64,000 bases of DNA from Homalodisca vitripennis (taxonomy: Eukaryota > Arthropoda > Insecta > Hemiptera > Cicadellidae): assembly GCF_021130785.1 (NCBI RefSeq), contig NC_060214.1, positions 41,523,001 through 41,587,000 on the forward strand, written 5' to 3'. How positions within the stretch are numbered: position 1 is the first letter of the stretch; each line of letters opens with the position of its first letter. The position numbers and the translations under genes are program-made. Positions 11,336 through 24,485 of this stretch are shown one piece after another. Under the pieces are notes generated by a model. The model saw only the letters and a list, made by a program, of their open reading frames with translations, was not told the DNA's origin and did no database searches.

Positions 11336-13689
11336 CTCTTCCGAAGTAACTCAAATTATTATTTTCATATTACAATGATTGTAATGTTTCTATAGGCGTA
11401 AAAATATCTTATTACTTTGTTTCAAAATGTCTTCCGCAAAATATTTTACTTCTCATGGGCACTTGCATATGATCTTTGTTATTATTCATAAATTATTCCG
11501 TATATTTGTCTTTTCTATTTTCAATGGTAACGTACGAAAAGTTTTAGACATACATTTTATGAGCACGTACATGGAGACTACAGGAATATCCGAGCTAAAA
11601 AGTCATTACGTACATTTATTACGCAAGTTCCAAAAAGGACTCACACTCTTGCATTTTGCTGGCCACCCTTGGTTAATGTATTCTATTTCTGATACGGAAA
11701 AGTCCAATAGTCTCACACTTTTCTCATAGGGCCTCCTTCACTCTTTGGGAAATAAGTAAGTGATGACAAGATAGTAAGCTAGCGTGATCTGTCATTCTTT
11801 TCTCTATATTCTCTGTGACAGGCTGTCTACTCTTGTTCTACTGTGAGTGCCGACTGCCAGACTAAATGAGGCGCAGAATCTAATATTCTCTACTATTACA
11901 GAGAGCTTCATCAGTGCTTCAAATATTTAAATGTCTTACCTATTTTCCCCCACTCATCAGCTATGTCTCCTATTTTATAAATTTCTGGCTAGTAATTACC
12001 GCTGACTATTAATAAGTCGCTAACATCCAGTATTGCGTTTGCCTTCACTTGCATGGTGGCTTCACTGTCTGACGCTGTCAGCGAAGCTTCAGACTACAGG
12101 AAATCAAGTAGTGGTCCTTTAAATCGAGGTATGCATGCATGGAATTTCTTTAATAACGGAATTGGATGGGATTCCTCGACCCCGTTGCTTGCCAATAAGG
12201 GTTGTGTTTCTATTCGAGCCAATCACTTGCTGTGGAGGATTAGGCCCCATATATAGCCTCTGGTTGTAATGATCAGGGACGCAAAATTAGGGAACCTTAT
12301 ATGGCTGATAAAAGTAAAAGCTGTGCTTTAAAGTAATAAAACATTAAATGTATTTTAAAATGTATAGAAAGGAAAAGGCTGTGTTAAACCCAGGAGTGAA
12401 AAAAGAAGATAGAATCTAAAAGATAACACTGAGTAATACCTTCAAGAGCAGTAATGGTTAAAACAGTACAAGAAATAAAAAAACAGATCAAGGACCAAAG
12501 AAAGCCCAGAGGCCAATGACAAAAAAATCACAAAGAGAGAAAAAGCGAGGATTTCGATAGTGACTAACAGGTAAAGATCAATAAGCGAAAATACCTAATA
12601 TTTGATATGGTAGCCATATTAAAGACAATGAGGGACTGGCCACAAGAGCCAAAGATCAAAAACCATGTCAGGAAAAACATACCAAAAATATTTTTAAGCT
12701 TCTTAAACCATTTGATGAAATTTCCTTTGTAATAAATTGTTAAGATGTCTACAGTAAATCTATATTTTGCATAAAACTTTGTTGTTGCTGTTAAGGCCTC
12801 TCATTAATGTCAATTATAATAACACAATTTTGAATAAATTCGAATTTAAACCACCGTGAATAACTTTAGTTAATGTAATATTTAAGATCCTCATTTGTGC
12901 CCTTAATTTATGTAATTGTTGCTAAAAAAATTTTACAAGAAATATCTTGCCAACAACAAAACTTTTATATCCTTTGTACAATGATTTGAAGAATAATTGT
13001 CCAACTATGTCGATGTATCTAAAGGATTATTTATATTTGACAAAAGATATAATACACAACAGAGATTCTCTCAGCCCTTTGATGTACAAAGGCTCTCTCT
13101 AGAGAGGCCTTGAGTATAATATTACTCTGAAAGCAGTGTTGAATATTTTATACATGGAACGCCCTGCCTTTCCACGAAAAACATGGTGTATTATCACATA
13201 ATAATCTACACTCATTAATATATTTCAGAAATTTACATAGTTTCACAGATTGTGAATCTGTCTCTAATTCTGACATAACTGATGAACAAAGTCAAGCGGT
13301 TATATTTATATTTTAAAATATAACACTATAAATTTAATTTTAAATTTAGACTAAAACACTTCAGCTGGTATTATAAAATCATTATATTTTTACTTTTATT
13401 CTTTGTTTGTATACATAACATTTATATCCTTTTTGAGTACGACATTTGTCGAAATGTTATAGGATTGTACGAAGTCTTTTTATTTTATTGTTATAAGAAG
13501 CTTCTGTGCGTTTATTTATTTATACAGTACGTATTAGTTTCGTATAAATTGATTTCGGACAATAAAAACTATGTTGTCAATTGTAAATAAGGTTTTGGAC
13601 TGAGCATTAGTGAGTGACAACGTTGTATCATTTATTATTTTGTAAATTTTATTTACTATATTTGGACGGATTGGATGTTTTATTTCTTG

Positions 13690-13880
13690 AGGTCTGTCTG
13701 TCTGTACGTACGATATACCGGGATCATACTGGTCTATAAATTTGGTATTTTGCAAGAAACTTTATTTCAGTATTGGATAAATCACATACAACTTCGTTAA
13801 ATTTCACTTAGCATTAGGGAATACTTTTATATCAAACCTATGGGTAACCATGAATTTGCAGGCTACTTATATTTGTAAAT
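13690..13880 (-). repeat. Dispersed GGTTACCCATA/GACAGACA repeat, copy 1
   Basis: On the minus strand this reads GGTTACCCATA, an A/T-rich stretch with CTAATGCTAA, then about 130 bases on GACAGACAGAC. Copies with the same order of motifs occur at 24295-24485 (its palindrome partner) and 36497-36745, and looser ones at 36325-36420 (minus), 55000-55165 and 62600-62760. I do not recognise the family. It looks like an old non-autonomous element or a 3' end of one. Confidence 0.55.
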
Positions 13881-13922
13881 AAAATTCGAAATAATTATAT
13901 GAAATTGAAAAATGTAACATAT

Positions 13923-14021
13923 CCCCCCCCCCCCACCCCCCCCCCCCCCCACCCCCCCCCCCCCCCACCCCCCCCCCCCCCCACCCCCCCCCCCCCCCAC
14001 CCCCCCCCCCCCCCACCCCCC
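13923..14021. repeat. C15A minisatellite, 16-base period
   Basis: Ninety-nine bases consisting of C except for A at 13935, 13951, 13967, 13983, 13999 and 14015, exactly every 16 bases. The minus strand is therefore six G15 blocks, which could form G-quadruplexes; the plus strand could form i-motifs. It sits exactly where left-arm homology ends. The glycine-rich frames it creates on the minus strand are translation artefacts. Confidence 0.97.
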
Positions 14022-15181
14022 ATTTTTGATGCATTTTTTTACAGTAACTATGAGATAGAATACACGAAATATTCTTAATGTAGAATAACACTTAATAAAT
14101 AAATATAATGTTTTTCCTCCTATAAATCTTTGCAAAATATTCCTGGATCTATAACCCTTGAGGTAAAAAACATATATGTACTTCTTAGTAACAAATCTAC
14201 AATTCTAATTAAAACTTGTTAATTGGCTAATTAGCAATACGCAAAACACGTGTTAAGTAACAGAATACCGGGGTCACATGCAAATTTTCAACTCTTGCTC
14301 TTATTTCATTAGTGTAAATTTGTTATTGTGGTATATGTGCAAATTCCATACAATTTTACTCAGTAGAGTATTTGTTTCCTGTGCAGTTTTCTTACTGTCA
14401 TCATAATCATCATAATACCAAGTGAAAACTGTATTGCTAACTTTCAGCCAAATCCACAGAGAGGCATTCAAGATCATAAAAAATAATTTTTTTATTCAAA
14501 TAAAGCATCGTGAAAGATCTTAAGTCTATAAACTAGTTCTTTCTCAAGATGTCGCGAGGACAGATAGTTACACAGGTAGACACAAAGAGAATTCAGAAAT
14601 CAGTGTTGAATTCTAGGTAACTCATACTATTTATTCTGCAATGGATGAATCCGAAACATTTGTGTACAGTATTTTCATAAAATCGGAAAGAGTAAATATC
14701 ATTTGGGCAATAATTATCTATAGATTTAAAAAAATTTAGACAAGTGTTATTATTTATTAAGAATTTATTAAGAATACCACTATAATATTTGAACAATGTT
14801 GCCCTGATATTTTCATTGCAAATTAAATAACGATTCAGTGACTGGTTGCTAAATTAATATTGTCTAAAGACTTGTATTACTGAGACAAACATTGTAGACG
14901 TTCTTTTTATTATTTCTTTGTTAATTCAACATTTTGTGTCGTAAAATTATTGATTCCCACTTAAAAAAAAGTTGTATTTGCACCACGTAATGCTGTTAAG
15001 CAGTTGCAAATATTAGGAATGTGAGTTTCTCTGATATTTCAATTGAGTATTACCTAAAATATCTACTTGAACATGTATTAAAAATAAAAAAAATTTATAT
15101 ACATAAACACTTGTATTGTAATGTATTTACGTTATAACCTCTTAAGGCATTAATGAAAACAATTGAAAGACTGTACCTTCG

Positions 15182-15395
15182 ATCTGAGAATGATAACTTT
15201 TTTTAAATCACCCCTATCAGAGTCAGCAACTTGCTGCATTTGATCACAATATACTCTGTCAGGAGGTGTTCTGAGAATAATACCTCTGTTTTAGATTATC
15301 CATGACAGACTAAGTGAGATTATTATCAGCCAGTAGTCTGAGAGTGATAGTTCTATTACACATAACCTATGACAGACAGATTTATACGCTGTCTT
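15182..15395 (+). repeat. Degenerate tandem units around TCTGAGA
   Basis: TCTGAGAATGATAA (15184), TCTGAGAATAATAC (15270) and TCTGAGAGTGATAG (15338) recur at 86 and 68 base spacing, each followed in later copies by a TTAGATTATCCATGACAGAC-like stretch. A related pair occurs at 40301-40450. The family is unknown to me. Confidence 0.45.
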
Positions 15396-18300
15396 CGATC
15401 ACCTGTATTTGAAATGACCCAAAATGCTGCCATTGCCTAGGGAATCATTGCAAGAAATGTTATAGTTTATCTTGATAATTCAGCACTGTGGATCATATCA
15501 TTGTGTCAGAATTGTGTCCTCGTTCATTCAACATCTTCATCATATTTGGTTTTTAGTGCTTTTAATTCCATAAGTATTTGTGAATATTTATTTTTTAAAT
15601 TGAATGGTTACAATGATGACGCAAAATGGTTTTTTAAGCTAGCCAATAAACTTAGTTGAGAATTTTTTTTTCTAAGATTGTTTTGTAATGTTTTGGTAGT
15701 AAACAAATTACCTGTTTACTATTCTAATTTAAAATAAAATGATTATATTTATATCGATAGTACATTATTGTCAATTAAGTTTATCGTTGAAAGTGAAATA
15801 AATGAATGTTATGATATTGCTGTTAAGAATTAAATAAATATATTCCATTACACTACTTTAAGTTTGTACAGAACGGAGAGTTAATAAATAATCAATAGGT
15901 ACTTATTGAAACGAAATGGCGCCTCACGAACTATAATTTACCCTCCACACTGAAATTCAAGGAGACATATCCACTAGCATTTTTAGCCTGTTATTTGAAA
16001 ATTGTAAATTGGTGGTGTGCTATTCCAGGACATCCATTGGGATTGTTCCCTTTTAACTGATAAATAGGTTTTTTGTGACTAGTACATAGTCTAGCCAGCC
16101 AGAAGGAAACCGTTATAGATATTAAATTAAAGTTACAATATTAAACTCAATACCTGAGTATTAATGGTGTAAAGTACAAATATTTTATCAGTTATATAAT
16201 AAAAGTCCACATATATATTTATTCAATTCCAATTTCATATTTTTCAAGTTATTTACATTTACATATTTTATCTGTACCTATATTAAAGCGTAAGGCAGTT
16301 TTTATTATTGTTGGCGTTTGTTATAAAAACACACAATTTTGCTGATCTTTTAGTCGGTATGCATTTCAAAAGACTTATCTACTTTGTTTTACTTAACTTT
16401 CTATAGATACCTAATCTGATAATAGATCAGCCCACTATGTAATTTTCATTAAATATTAGGAAAGTAATTTAACTAACTTAGCTAAGCACATCGATCTTAC
16501 AACTACTTGGCGTAGAGTCTGCTACGACTTGTGCAAGGGCAAGAATGGTTGAAAGTCCATACTTTTCATTTCGTAACGAGAGTTTTTTACAACATGAGTA
16601 ACAAACTTTGAATTTTATATTTTGCTATACGTTTATTGTGTATTCACGTAAATATTGACCTCTAGATATGAGCTAAATTATATTTTCATATTAACAATAC
16701 ACGTATAAAAATTACCAATTTAACATGAAGGATATATGCTGGAACGTATTTAGTATGTAATTAACTACTAAATACTTTCCGTGCAAATACATAACATCGA
16801 ATATAATAACGTATTTTTATTTTTCAAAATAAATTTTACAATACGGAGAGTAAAAGAAATTTTAGAGAGGATAATAATAAGCTCCGGGCTGCAGAAACGG
16901 CGTCTCTGAACTGTTGGATTGGAAATGTGAGGGTTCAGACATGACCTCTAGGAAGTTGTTATAACATTACGTAAATATTGCTCCATATATTGTTTTCAGT
17001 TCTTACGTTGAGTATTGATTCAGTATACGATTTTCTATGACAAACTAATACCAAGATCAGTTATAACTTTCTACAACAGTCAAAGTGAAAGGCTTAGATT
17101 ATTTAAAAATTTATCATTATTGTATTTACATTCCATTTTAAGGATATTGCGTATAAGTGAAATCTTAAAAATCTTACATTTATAATGTTTTTCTACCGAA
17201 ATAAGAAACTAAAATCTTCTTACTCACTCTTTTGTCATTCATTATTACGTGATCTATTCCTCCAAACGATTTAGGAAATTTCACAATCAAAACTTATTTT
17301 AAATACTGGTATAAGTAATATTTGGTATATTTACTGTCTATTTACGTTTATTTTCAGTTTATAATTTAATTTCATTTACTACCTAATAGTTTCTTTTCAG
17401 ACGAAGACTATTTTTTACTTCTTGGACGTAAAAAGGCCTACTAAAATAAAAAAATGTTAGTCATCAAACTATGCTCGGCGAACCTATAGGCAAGATTAAA
17501 TAGAACTAATGATCTTAATTAAAACATCTGAACGAACAAGTTTTCATTAATATCATATATATTTTTATTATATAACCCGCAGTATACAGTTCTTTATAAC
17601 TATTACTAGGTTACAAACGTTTGGGCAGATATAGTAAATTGATGTAAAATGCGTGAACTAGGAGAGAACAAGGAAAAACAAAAACAAACATGAAGACTGG
17701 AAAATGCCAGGAAGTAATTTTGTTTCCGATTGAGAAAACCTCACTGTGCCAAACTGATTAAACTACAAAGCGATAGAACTGTCACTTGCATTTGTTGCGA
17801 GGAAATGAATTGAGGTAAAAGAAGGTATTTATTCACCTGATCTTCTTGAAGTAATGAACTTCTCGCTTTCACGTCTTCTTTGCTCGTAATTAAGTAAGTT
17901 AGCTTCAATAACACAGTCCTGTAAAATTTGACAGACAAGACTAAACTACTACCTTATGATTCATCACTAATAAACCAAATAAACCAACATGTTCTATTAA
18001 CTTTATTCTTACTTCAGTCTTCATTTTCCTTCCTTGAACTTAATATAAACATACAAAGTTATAAAAATATATAAATAGAAGTATAAATAAAGAATAAAAT
18101 ATACAGTAGTATAAGTATTGAAAGTAATGATACAAAAATGCAATAGCGTACTCATATCGACTATAACGAATAGCAAAAATATATGTCTTTCTAATAATAT
18201 GAATGCCACATACAAATCGTTTAGACTATTGGCTTATTTGAAATACTTGGAAAAACTTTAATAAAGTCTTCTGCTATACATTTTTCTCTTATTAGTATAG

Positions 18301-19786
18301 TTCACAAATTGTGATGTATTTATTAATTTATTATGATTAATTTTTATCGTAATGGAATGCGTGAATTATACATTTTATTCCACTAATATTTAGCGCTGAT
18401 ATGTGATGAAAAATAAAAGCATTAAAGACATTTGCGCTAGCTAAATAAAAATAAAGACGAATCTATAAATTTCTTTCTAAGCATATTTGATTTTGGAATA
18501 ATTATAATACTTATGTTCCGCAATCCAAAAATTAAGAGATAACAAACAGCTTTTGACACTTTTAAGTTTTATCTTACGTTTTTATTTTTATTTTCGCCAA
18601 AGACACAACTCAAACATTTGATTAAGTTAAATTTTATAAAAAAGAATTAGCCTACACAGTGCTTGATCAGTAATTAATGCTGTTAACTTAGATAATGTTA
18701 CCCTAAAGATGTTATTCTAGATTTCTCAAGTGACGATCAATGACATATGTACCCAATGCATTTTCAACGGTTTGCTTTTTGAATACCATTAAAAATTTTA
18801 TAAAACCCATCTTAAGGAGCAAAGCTAAAGAATTGTACAAAAGGTACTAATTTAATTTGCAATATGGCATTTACAATATTTTCTGGAATAGAAAATTTAA
18901 TCAAACTCAGATTGGACACATTGAAAACATTAGAGTGAAAGTGAATGTAAACGGCCTGAAGTAAACGTTTTTGATCTGAGTAGGCTTCTCAGTCCTAAGA
19001 ATTGACATATATTTTATTTCTCTAGAATATGTAGCAACTTAAACAATATAATTCGACATATCTTAGGCCAAAGTAGTTTACAAGGACTGGATATTACGAT
19101 TTATACCAAAGTAGATTTCTGAAATGGTCCTATCACCACGTAATCATATGCCTACTTACTTTTGAAAAAATATAATAGGGGAATTATCATATTATGAGTG
19201 TTTAAAACAAAGTAAAATACGGACTTTAATTTTTAAAATATTGTATGCAATGCTCAGGATAACATATACTGATTTAAATGTAATGTTTTTATTTTGTAAC
19301 AAATGTTTTTACATTTATATAGCTCTTTTAAACAAAACTACAACTTTTCTTAAATATGGAGATACTACTTTTTGTAAAAACTTTGTCGATTGTCACGAAG
19401 TATACTGTTCTTATTATTTAGCTTGGGTACTATGTTTAAGTAAAACGTACGGCAAATGTGATTTAAATCGTTTTGGAAAATGTAAAATAGAATGAATGGT
19501 AATACATTTGTGGTATTAAGACATGAGTTTAAGTAATAAGATACTTTCGTAAAAATATTTTTTGATTAGCGATTTGAAATTAAAAATTTAGTAAATGTTC
19601 AGTCACTTCAAATCTTGATGTAAACAATAATTTTGAGATTCCTACTTCAGGAGTGTATAGGAGAAAATTTAATAACAGTAACTTAATCCTTATCTTCTTT
19701 TAAATTGTTCCTTTCGCAGTGCTCGTTTATACTAAAAAGAGACCCGCAATTTCCTTAATACCCACTTCTCCAAGTCACTTTTAAGC

Positions 19787-19855
19787 CGTTGTTCCCTAAT
19801 GGTTAAGTTTTAGAGAAGGCTTTTTAGCCCTAACCTCGTCTGATGAAATAACACA
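19787..19855 (+). repeat. SINE 3' tail fragment
   Basis: Resembles the tail of the SINE at 35322-35548. Both have GTT(T)TAGAGA, then GGCTT, TTAGCCCTAAC, CTCG or TTCG, and an AAATAA-rich end. The 5S-like head is missing here. The inverted GGCT...AGCC could form a small hairpin. Confidence 0.5.
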
Positions 19856-22800
19856 TTATTTGCTTTTTTACTTGCACTTACGATAAAAGCAAGTTATTTG
19901 TGATAGTTCTTTGCATCGAGAGCATATAAGCTCATTTAAAAACCTAAAAAAATGTGAAATGAACGATCAAATCTGATAGGTGAACTGAAGAGCGAATATT
20001 ATGACAAAAGAAATAGATATAACATTATTATGTGGGGGTTTCACAATCCGGAATTTAATTTTCTAATAGAAATAAAGACTGTAACATTTAACTGTGGAAG
20101 GAGGAGTAAGCCTTAGTTGCATCGTATATATTTTTCTAGCATTTCTTCTATACTTTGTTATAATCGGAGAGAAACCCTAGGTAATAGTTAAACTTTCAGC
20201 CAATGGAAGTTTAAAAAGGAAATATTGATAGTTACGAGGACCTCAAAACCATCAAAAATTCCTGTTATTTGAGAAGCTAACGTTATTATTATATCACACA
20301 TCTAAAATTACAAAAAAAACAGGAATCCTGTTTCGTAGATTCCCGTTTGCTTATCAGGAGGTACTTTATAGAGATTTAAACCGTTGCATTGCGCAAAAAA
20401 AAGCAATTTAGTATTATTTTTCTTGTAAAGACATGAAACAATACATTCAAGTTATTGAATGTTATACTGGCTTGAAGGTTGTAAAGTTATACAGACGAGA
20501 TGCAATTTTATTGTCTAAAGAAAAAGCTTGTAAAATGTATAGTGTAGTTTTCCCTAAACAGTCACTGAAAGTGGTTACTTACTAAAAGTGATGATCATAT
20601 AGCTACTATTATTAATGATGATAACAGTCAGGGATAAGTGCGTCAAGGTAAGAAAAATATCATCTGAGTAAACAGTGTGGTTTCAGATTTTAAGCCATTT
20701 GATTCCCACTAATTTCAGCTTCCAGATAAATTAGCGTGGGTAGCGATCGGTATAATTGTATCTTAAGGAAAATAAGAGAATCGATTTGAAGAATAACCAG
20801 GTAGTGAACGAATACAAATTAGATCTGTTCTAGACCTTGGAATGTATTGCTTATTATGCTTTCGGAAGAGACCACTGCGTGACGTAATAGCAAATTATGT
20901 AAACACTCGTTATTGAACGCACTTTTACTTAGACACCACTTACAACCTTAATATTCTAACATGGGCTATACTTGAATAATATAAACATGTATGTCTTAGT
21001 AGAATATATGGTTTCTTATTTAGAATCTATAGTAATTGACTTAGGGAAAATAATGTTTCCGCTTATGTAATATATCCATCCAATAATTTGAAGAAAGTTT
21101 ATTTCTCTTGAAAGTGTATTAATGTAATATATTACAAATAGCTTATTTATTCATACGTTTATTAAAGCATAATAGGATGTTAGCAATGAAGCATAAATTT
21201 TAAATAATCAAAAAATCCAAATAGTATAGCAACTTTATTGGCTTTACCTATAGAATTGACGGTAAGTTTTGGAGTGTTATCACTATAGTCTGTATTTAAA
21301 TAATACTTGAAATAGTAAAATTCCAAACTTCTACACGATAACATAAGCTTTGTTGTAAAAAATACCACAGCTTTTGCCTTATTAAAACCAAAGCAATATT
21401 TTCCGTAATAGGTTATACATTAATGCTTTTGAATATGTAAATGTTCTAAGTTGATAATATTAGAAATAATTTAAAAATAAGAAATAATTAATTTACATTA
21501 TAAGTACCATTAATATATTCCTAATAAACTTAATAAAATATAGCACGTAGGGAATGGTATACAATGTTTTTACCAAGACAGTTGATTAATATTGATTGAA
21601 TATTATTATTATAAATAAGAAGACGGTTTTTGTTAATTTTAGCAATTAGATTATTTAATTCAGTAAAAGCAGTTATAGCAAAACCTTTAAAATGCAAACA
21701 ATAAGAAATGGTGTGAGAAAAATAAACGTTTTACAATGACTCAGTTGGAACTCTTAACTGTGTTCAATGTTTATTATAAGTTTGATTCTAGTATTGACAC
21801 ATAACAATAAATTTAATTAAAATTCTATTTTAATTATTTATTAGCTCTTTAAAATAATTGTAATAAGGAATCTGGATTACAATAGATTATTTATATTTAC
21901 CAATTGTTGACTATGTGATAAGTAATTTTCTAAATCCGTCTACATTCATGCTGAAAACACCCAAGTAATATTATCATATGAGCAAAGACACTTTTAATTA
22001 CTTAAGTTTGCGTAGTAATGCAGTAACTTAACTTTAAAAACGCGCCAAGAGACGAGAACTTTTACAAATGAGGAAATTATTTCCATAGGGACCTCTTGTC
22101 TCTCTGCAAACTTGTTTGAATACCTAATTTAAAAAAAACACATTACTCAGTTGTAAGATCAGTTGTTGAATCTAATTAATATTATTTTCATATTTTCTTT
22201 GTTTTTTAGCTATATAATGAAATTTATATAAAAAATAGTACATTATATCTTTATAATGACACTAATTACAAGTAGTGACATAACCTAAAATAATGAGGTT
22301 TTTAGTAATTTACTCTTGTAGAAACGTAGTGTAGGCATTATCTTGTATAAGCTTTATGACATCCAGGGAACTCACTGTAGTTTTAAAAAGCCACTACAAC
22401 ACAACGTAATACTATATTGCTTTATGTTGTAATGGTTTAAATCAGTATCCCTCTTCCGCTCATAAGCGCACATGGGACGATTAAAATGGCTTCATGTTAG
22501 TTTCTTTCATTTTTTTATTTAGTAAATTATATTAAATACATACTGAAAGAAATGAGAAATATAAGTAAATTGTATCCACCAACTAACAAATTGTGTGTCT
22601 GAGATATATTTTAGCGTATTTCCTCGAACTTACTAGTATTTCTAACAGCCAAGGCAACTAAATAATCATTGTTATGTCGTCACGCGAAACTGCACTACCT
22701 AGTTAAAGGACAAGTCATTATCAGCGTGCCCTTTGATAAGTACACCTTGTACGTTTATTATTCACAATATCTTACGTCGAAATCGTCAGTTAAGGACCAT

Positions 22801-23679
22801 GGTAAATAAAAGCACATTATACCCTTTAATTTATTTCGAAATGTACATTATTGCGCTTTAATTGCTACAATAGTGTACACTTTGTCCCTATAGATAGGCT
22901 CTTAGGCTCTTCATTAATCAGGTCTGTATGAACTCTTAATCTAATCAGAGATAAATAGATGGATGTAATATATATGGCAAGCAGAGGATGAGTAGCCTGT
23001 ATTTTTAAATAAATAATAAATTGTTTTTAAGCATTTAATAATTTGTTTAATACAGTGAGAACCCCTCCTGTCCTAAAAAAGAAACTTCCAAATCATAGCT
23101 TATTTACTTCATTCCCCATAAATTATCACCCAAAAATGATATAATGAACGATTTAAAAATAAATGTATGTAATGTTTTACTTGTTATTATTTAAGTAAGA
23201 TATAAACATATGTATAAAAAATACTTTTATTAAACGTTATATAAGCATTAAGTACATTTACCTATTTACTTTAAATAAATATAATGCTGCTTTTATAAAT
23301 ATTACATAACTTATTTGAGAACTATTAATTTTCATTCAGCACTCTGTAAGTTTTGCATTGTAAAAACATCACAATGTTAATATTTATTAACACGCAGTTA
23401 TTAGGCAGATATTACGTTGATGAGACACTGTATGAGATAAAATTAGTTTAAGTTTGGAAAAAAAAAACGATTATCCCCTCAAATAGAATATTCCGAATAA
23501 AAACCTAGTACTAAATCACTTTATGCACTAATATTTAAGAACAATGTAACAATATTAAGCTATATATATATATATTATTTAAATGCAATATTTTGAAATA
23601 TTTGTTAAACGAGATTAACAAACTTGTAATTCACTGCGTAAAACAGGTGAAAAGTCTGTTTTTATAGAATTAAAAACTT

Positions 23680-23960
23680 TCTTACATTGAAAATAAAACT
23701 TTATAAATTCTAAATGTTCAAAATAATTGTACCTGACGAAATTAGTTGTCTCGACTTATTAATTACATTAAAATTAATGAATAAATGAGAGTTTGTTTTT
23801 AAACGTATCCAAGCAATCATCTCTGTAGTTCGCGTCAATCTGCTTTTCCAATAACTAAGTTAAAACTCTTGAAAGTCTGCTGTTTGTTTGAATGAATTCC
23901 CTTGCGATTACTGTTATTCAATTTTCTGGCAAATGTATTAGGTTATCTAAGAAATTTAAG
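23680..23960 (+). repeat. Dispersed repeat shared with 42950-43260
   Basis: Shares an ordered series of similar blocks with 42950-43260. The clearest reads CCAAGCAATCATC, then TGTAGTTCG, AATCTG, TTCCA, with a later TTCAATTTTC and GGATTAC-like match. Similarity is moderate and needs gaps. The family is not recognised. Confidence 0.5.
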
Positions 23961-24294
23961 TTAGGAAGAGAAATTATCATTTTAATTATTTAAAATAAAT
24001 TGGATTCGTACGACATTAATGGGTTCTTTAGTATGTAATTTAAATGTTTTGTGTATGATCAAATATAACTAGTAAAATATATGTAGATTAAAAGCAAATG
24101 GCTTTTTCATTAAATGATGTGTCTTATTTCTCATTTTTATTTATTTCAATAAATTAAACTTCACAATAAAAAGGTATAGGTATTTCACACCATCTGTTAT
24201 GTAGCTTCAACGAGGCTTGCAATAGTTGTTACTATGTTACATGTCTCAATTTCATATCATTACTGTGCTCATGTTATTTACAAATAATGTAAGT

Positions 24295-24485
24295 AGACTA
24301 CAAATCTATTTTAACCCATATTTTTGGCACAAAAATATTCACTAACGCTAGGTGAAATTAAACGAAGTTGCATGTGATTTATCCAATACTGAAATACAGT
24401 TTCTTGCCAAATACCAAATTTATAGGCCAGTCCGTTCTCGGTATACTGTTCGAACTGACGGACAGACCTCAAGAAATAAAACATT
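24295..24485 (+). repeat. Dispersed GGTTACCCATA/GACAGACA repeat, copy 2
   Basis: Palindrome partner of the copy at 13690-13880, at the inner end of the right arm. It keeps AACCCATA, CACTAACGCTA and GGACAGACCTC and is clearly more diverged from its partner than the rest of the arm. Confidence 0.55.

Larger units (their letters stand above)
1..13921 (+). repeat. Left arm of giant inverted repeat
   Basis: The whole interval, apart from the LTR retrotransposon at 4787-9223, reappears as the reverse complement at 24229-34366. Anchors checked by eye: base 1 pairs with 34366 (first 60 bases identical); about 3060-3250 pairs with 31110-31320 at roughly 93%; 9420-9650 pairs with 29165-29390; 10620-10880 pairs with 27910-28145 at roughly 95%; 13015-13330 pairs with 24825-25150 at roughly 93%. 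Pairing stops at the C-rich tract at 13923. Because the window starts inside the repeat, the outer boundary is unknown. The arm holds no recognisable host gene. It contains promoter-like sequence, an AT microsatellite and parts of older dispersed repeats. Confidence 0.96.
9646..13922. other. Inner left arm, no gene recognised
   Basis: Non-coding AT-rich DNA with several islands of higher GC, notably 10670-10770 and 11750-12300, both conserved in the right arm. A second weak promoter-like pair, CCAAT at about 12219 and CATATATAG at about 12249, is present here, but its TATA part is not preserved in the right arm. The open frame at 11427-11729 has a similar inverted partner at 26427-26729 for about 60 codons, after which indels put the two in different frames, so I treat it as non-coding. 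Confidence 0.6.
14022..24228. other. Palindrome spacer, no gene recognised
   Basis: About 10.2 kb of AT-rich DNA between the palindrome arms. I see no transposase, reverse transcriptase or host protein. It contains imperfect repeat units at 15182-15395, a SINE-like tail at 19787-19855 and a dispersed repeat at 23680-23960. The short open frames (for example 84 codons at 19241-19495) have compositions expected by chance in AT-rich DNA. Confidence 0.6.

Noticed and set aside
11427..11729. 100-codon frame partly shared by both arms as a gene
   Set aside because: The two arm copies agree only for about 60 codons and then diverge by indels; shared sequence is expected from the duplication itself.
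13863..14135. Glycine-rich proteins on the minus strand
   Set aside because: They are translations of the C15A array and carry no other protein-like sequence.
19241..19495. 84-codon Cys- and Tyr-containing frame near the palindrome centre
   Set aside because: Composition follows the AT-rich base content, there is no motif or promoter context, and the location near the centre is likely chance.
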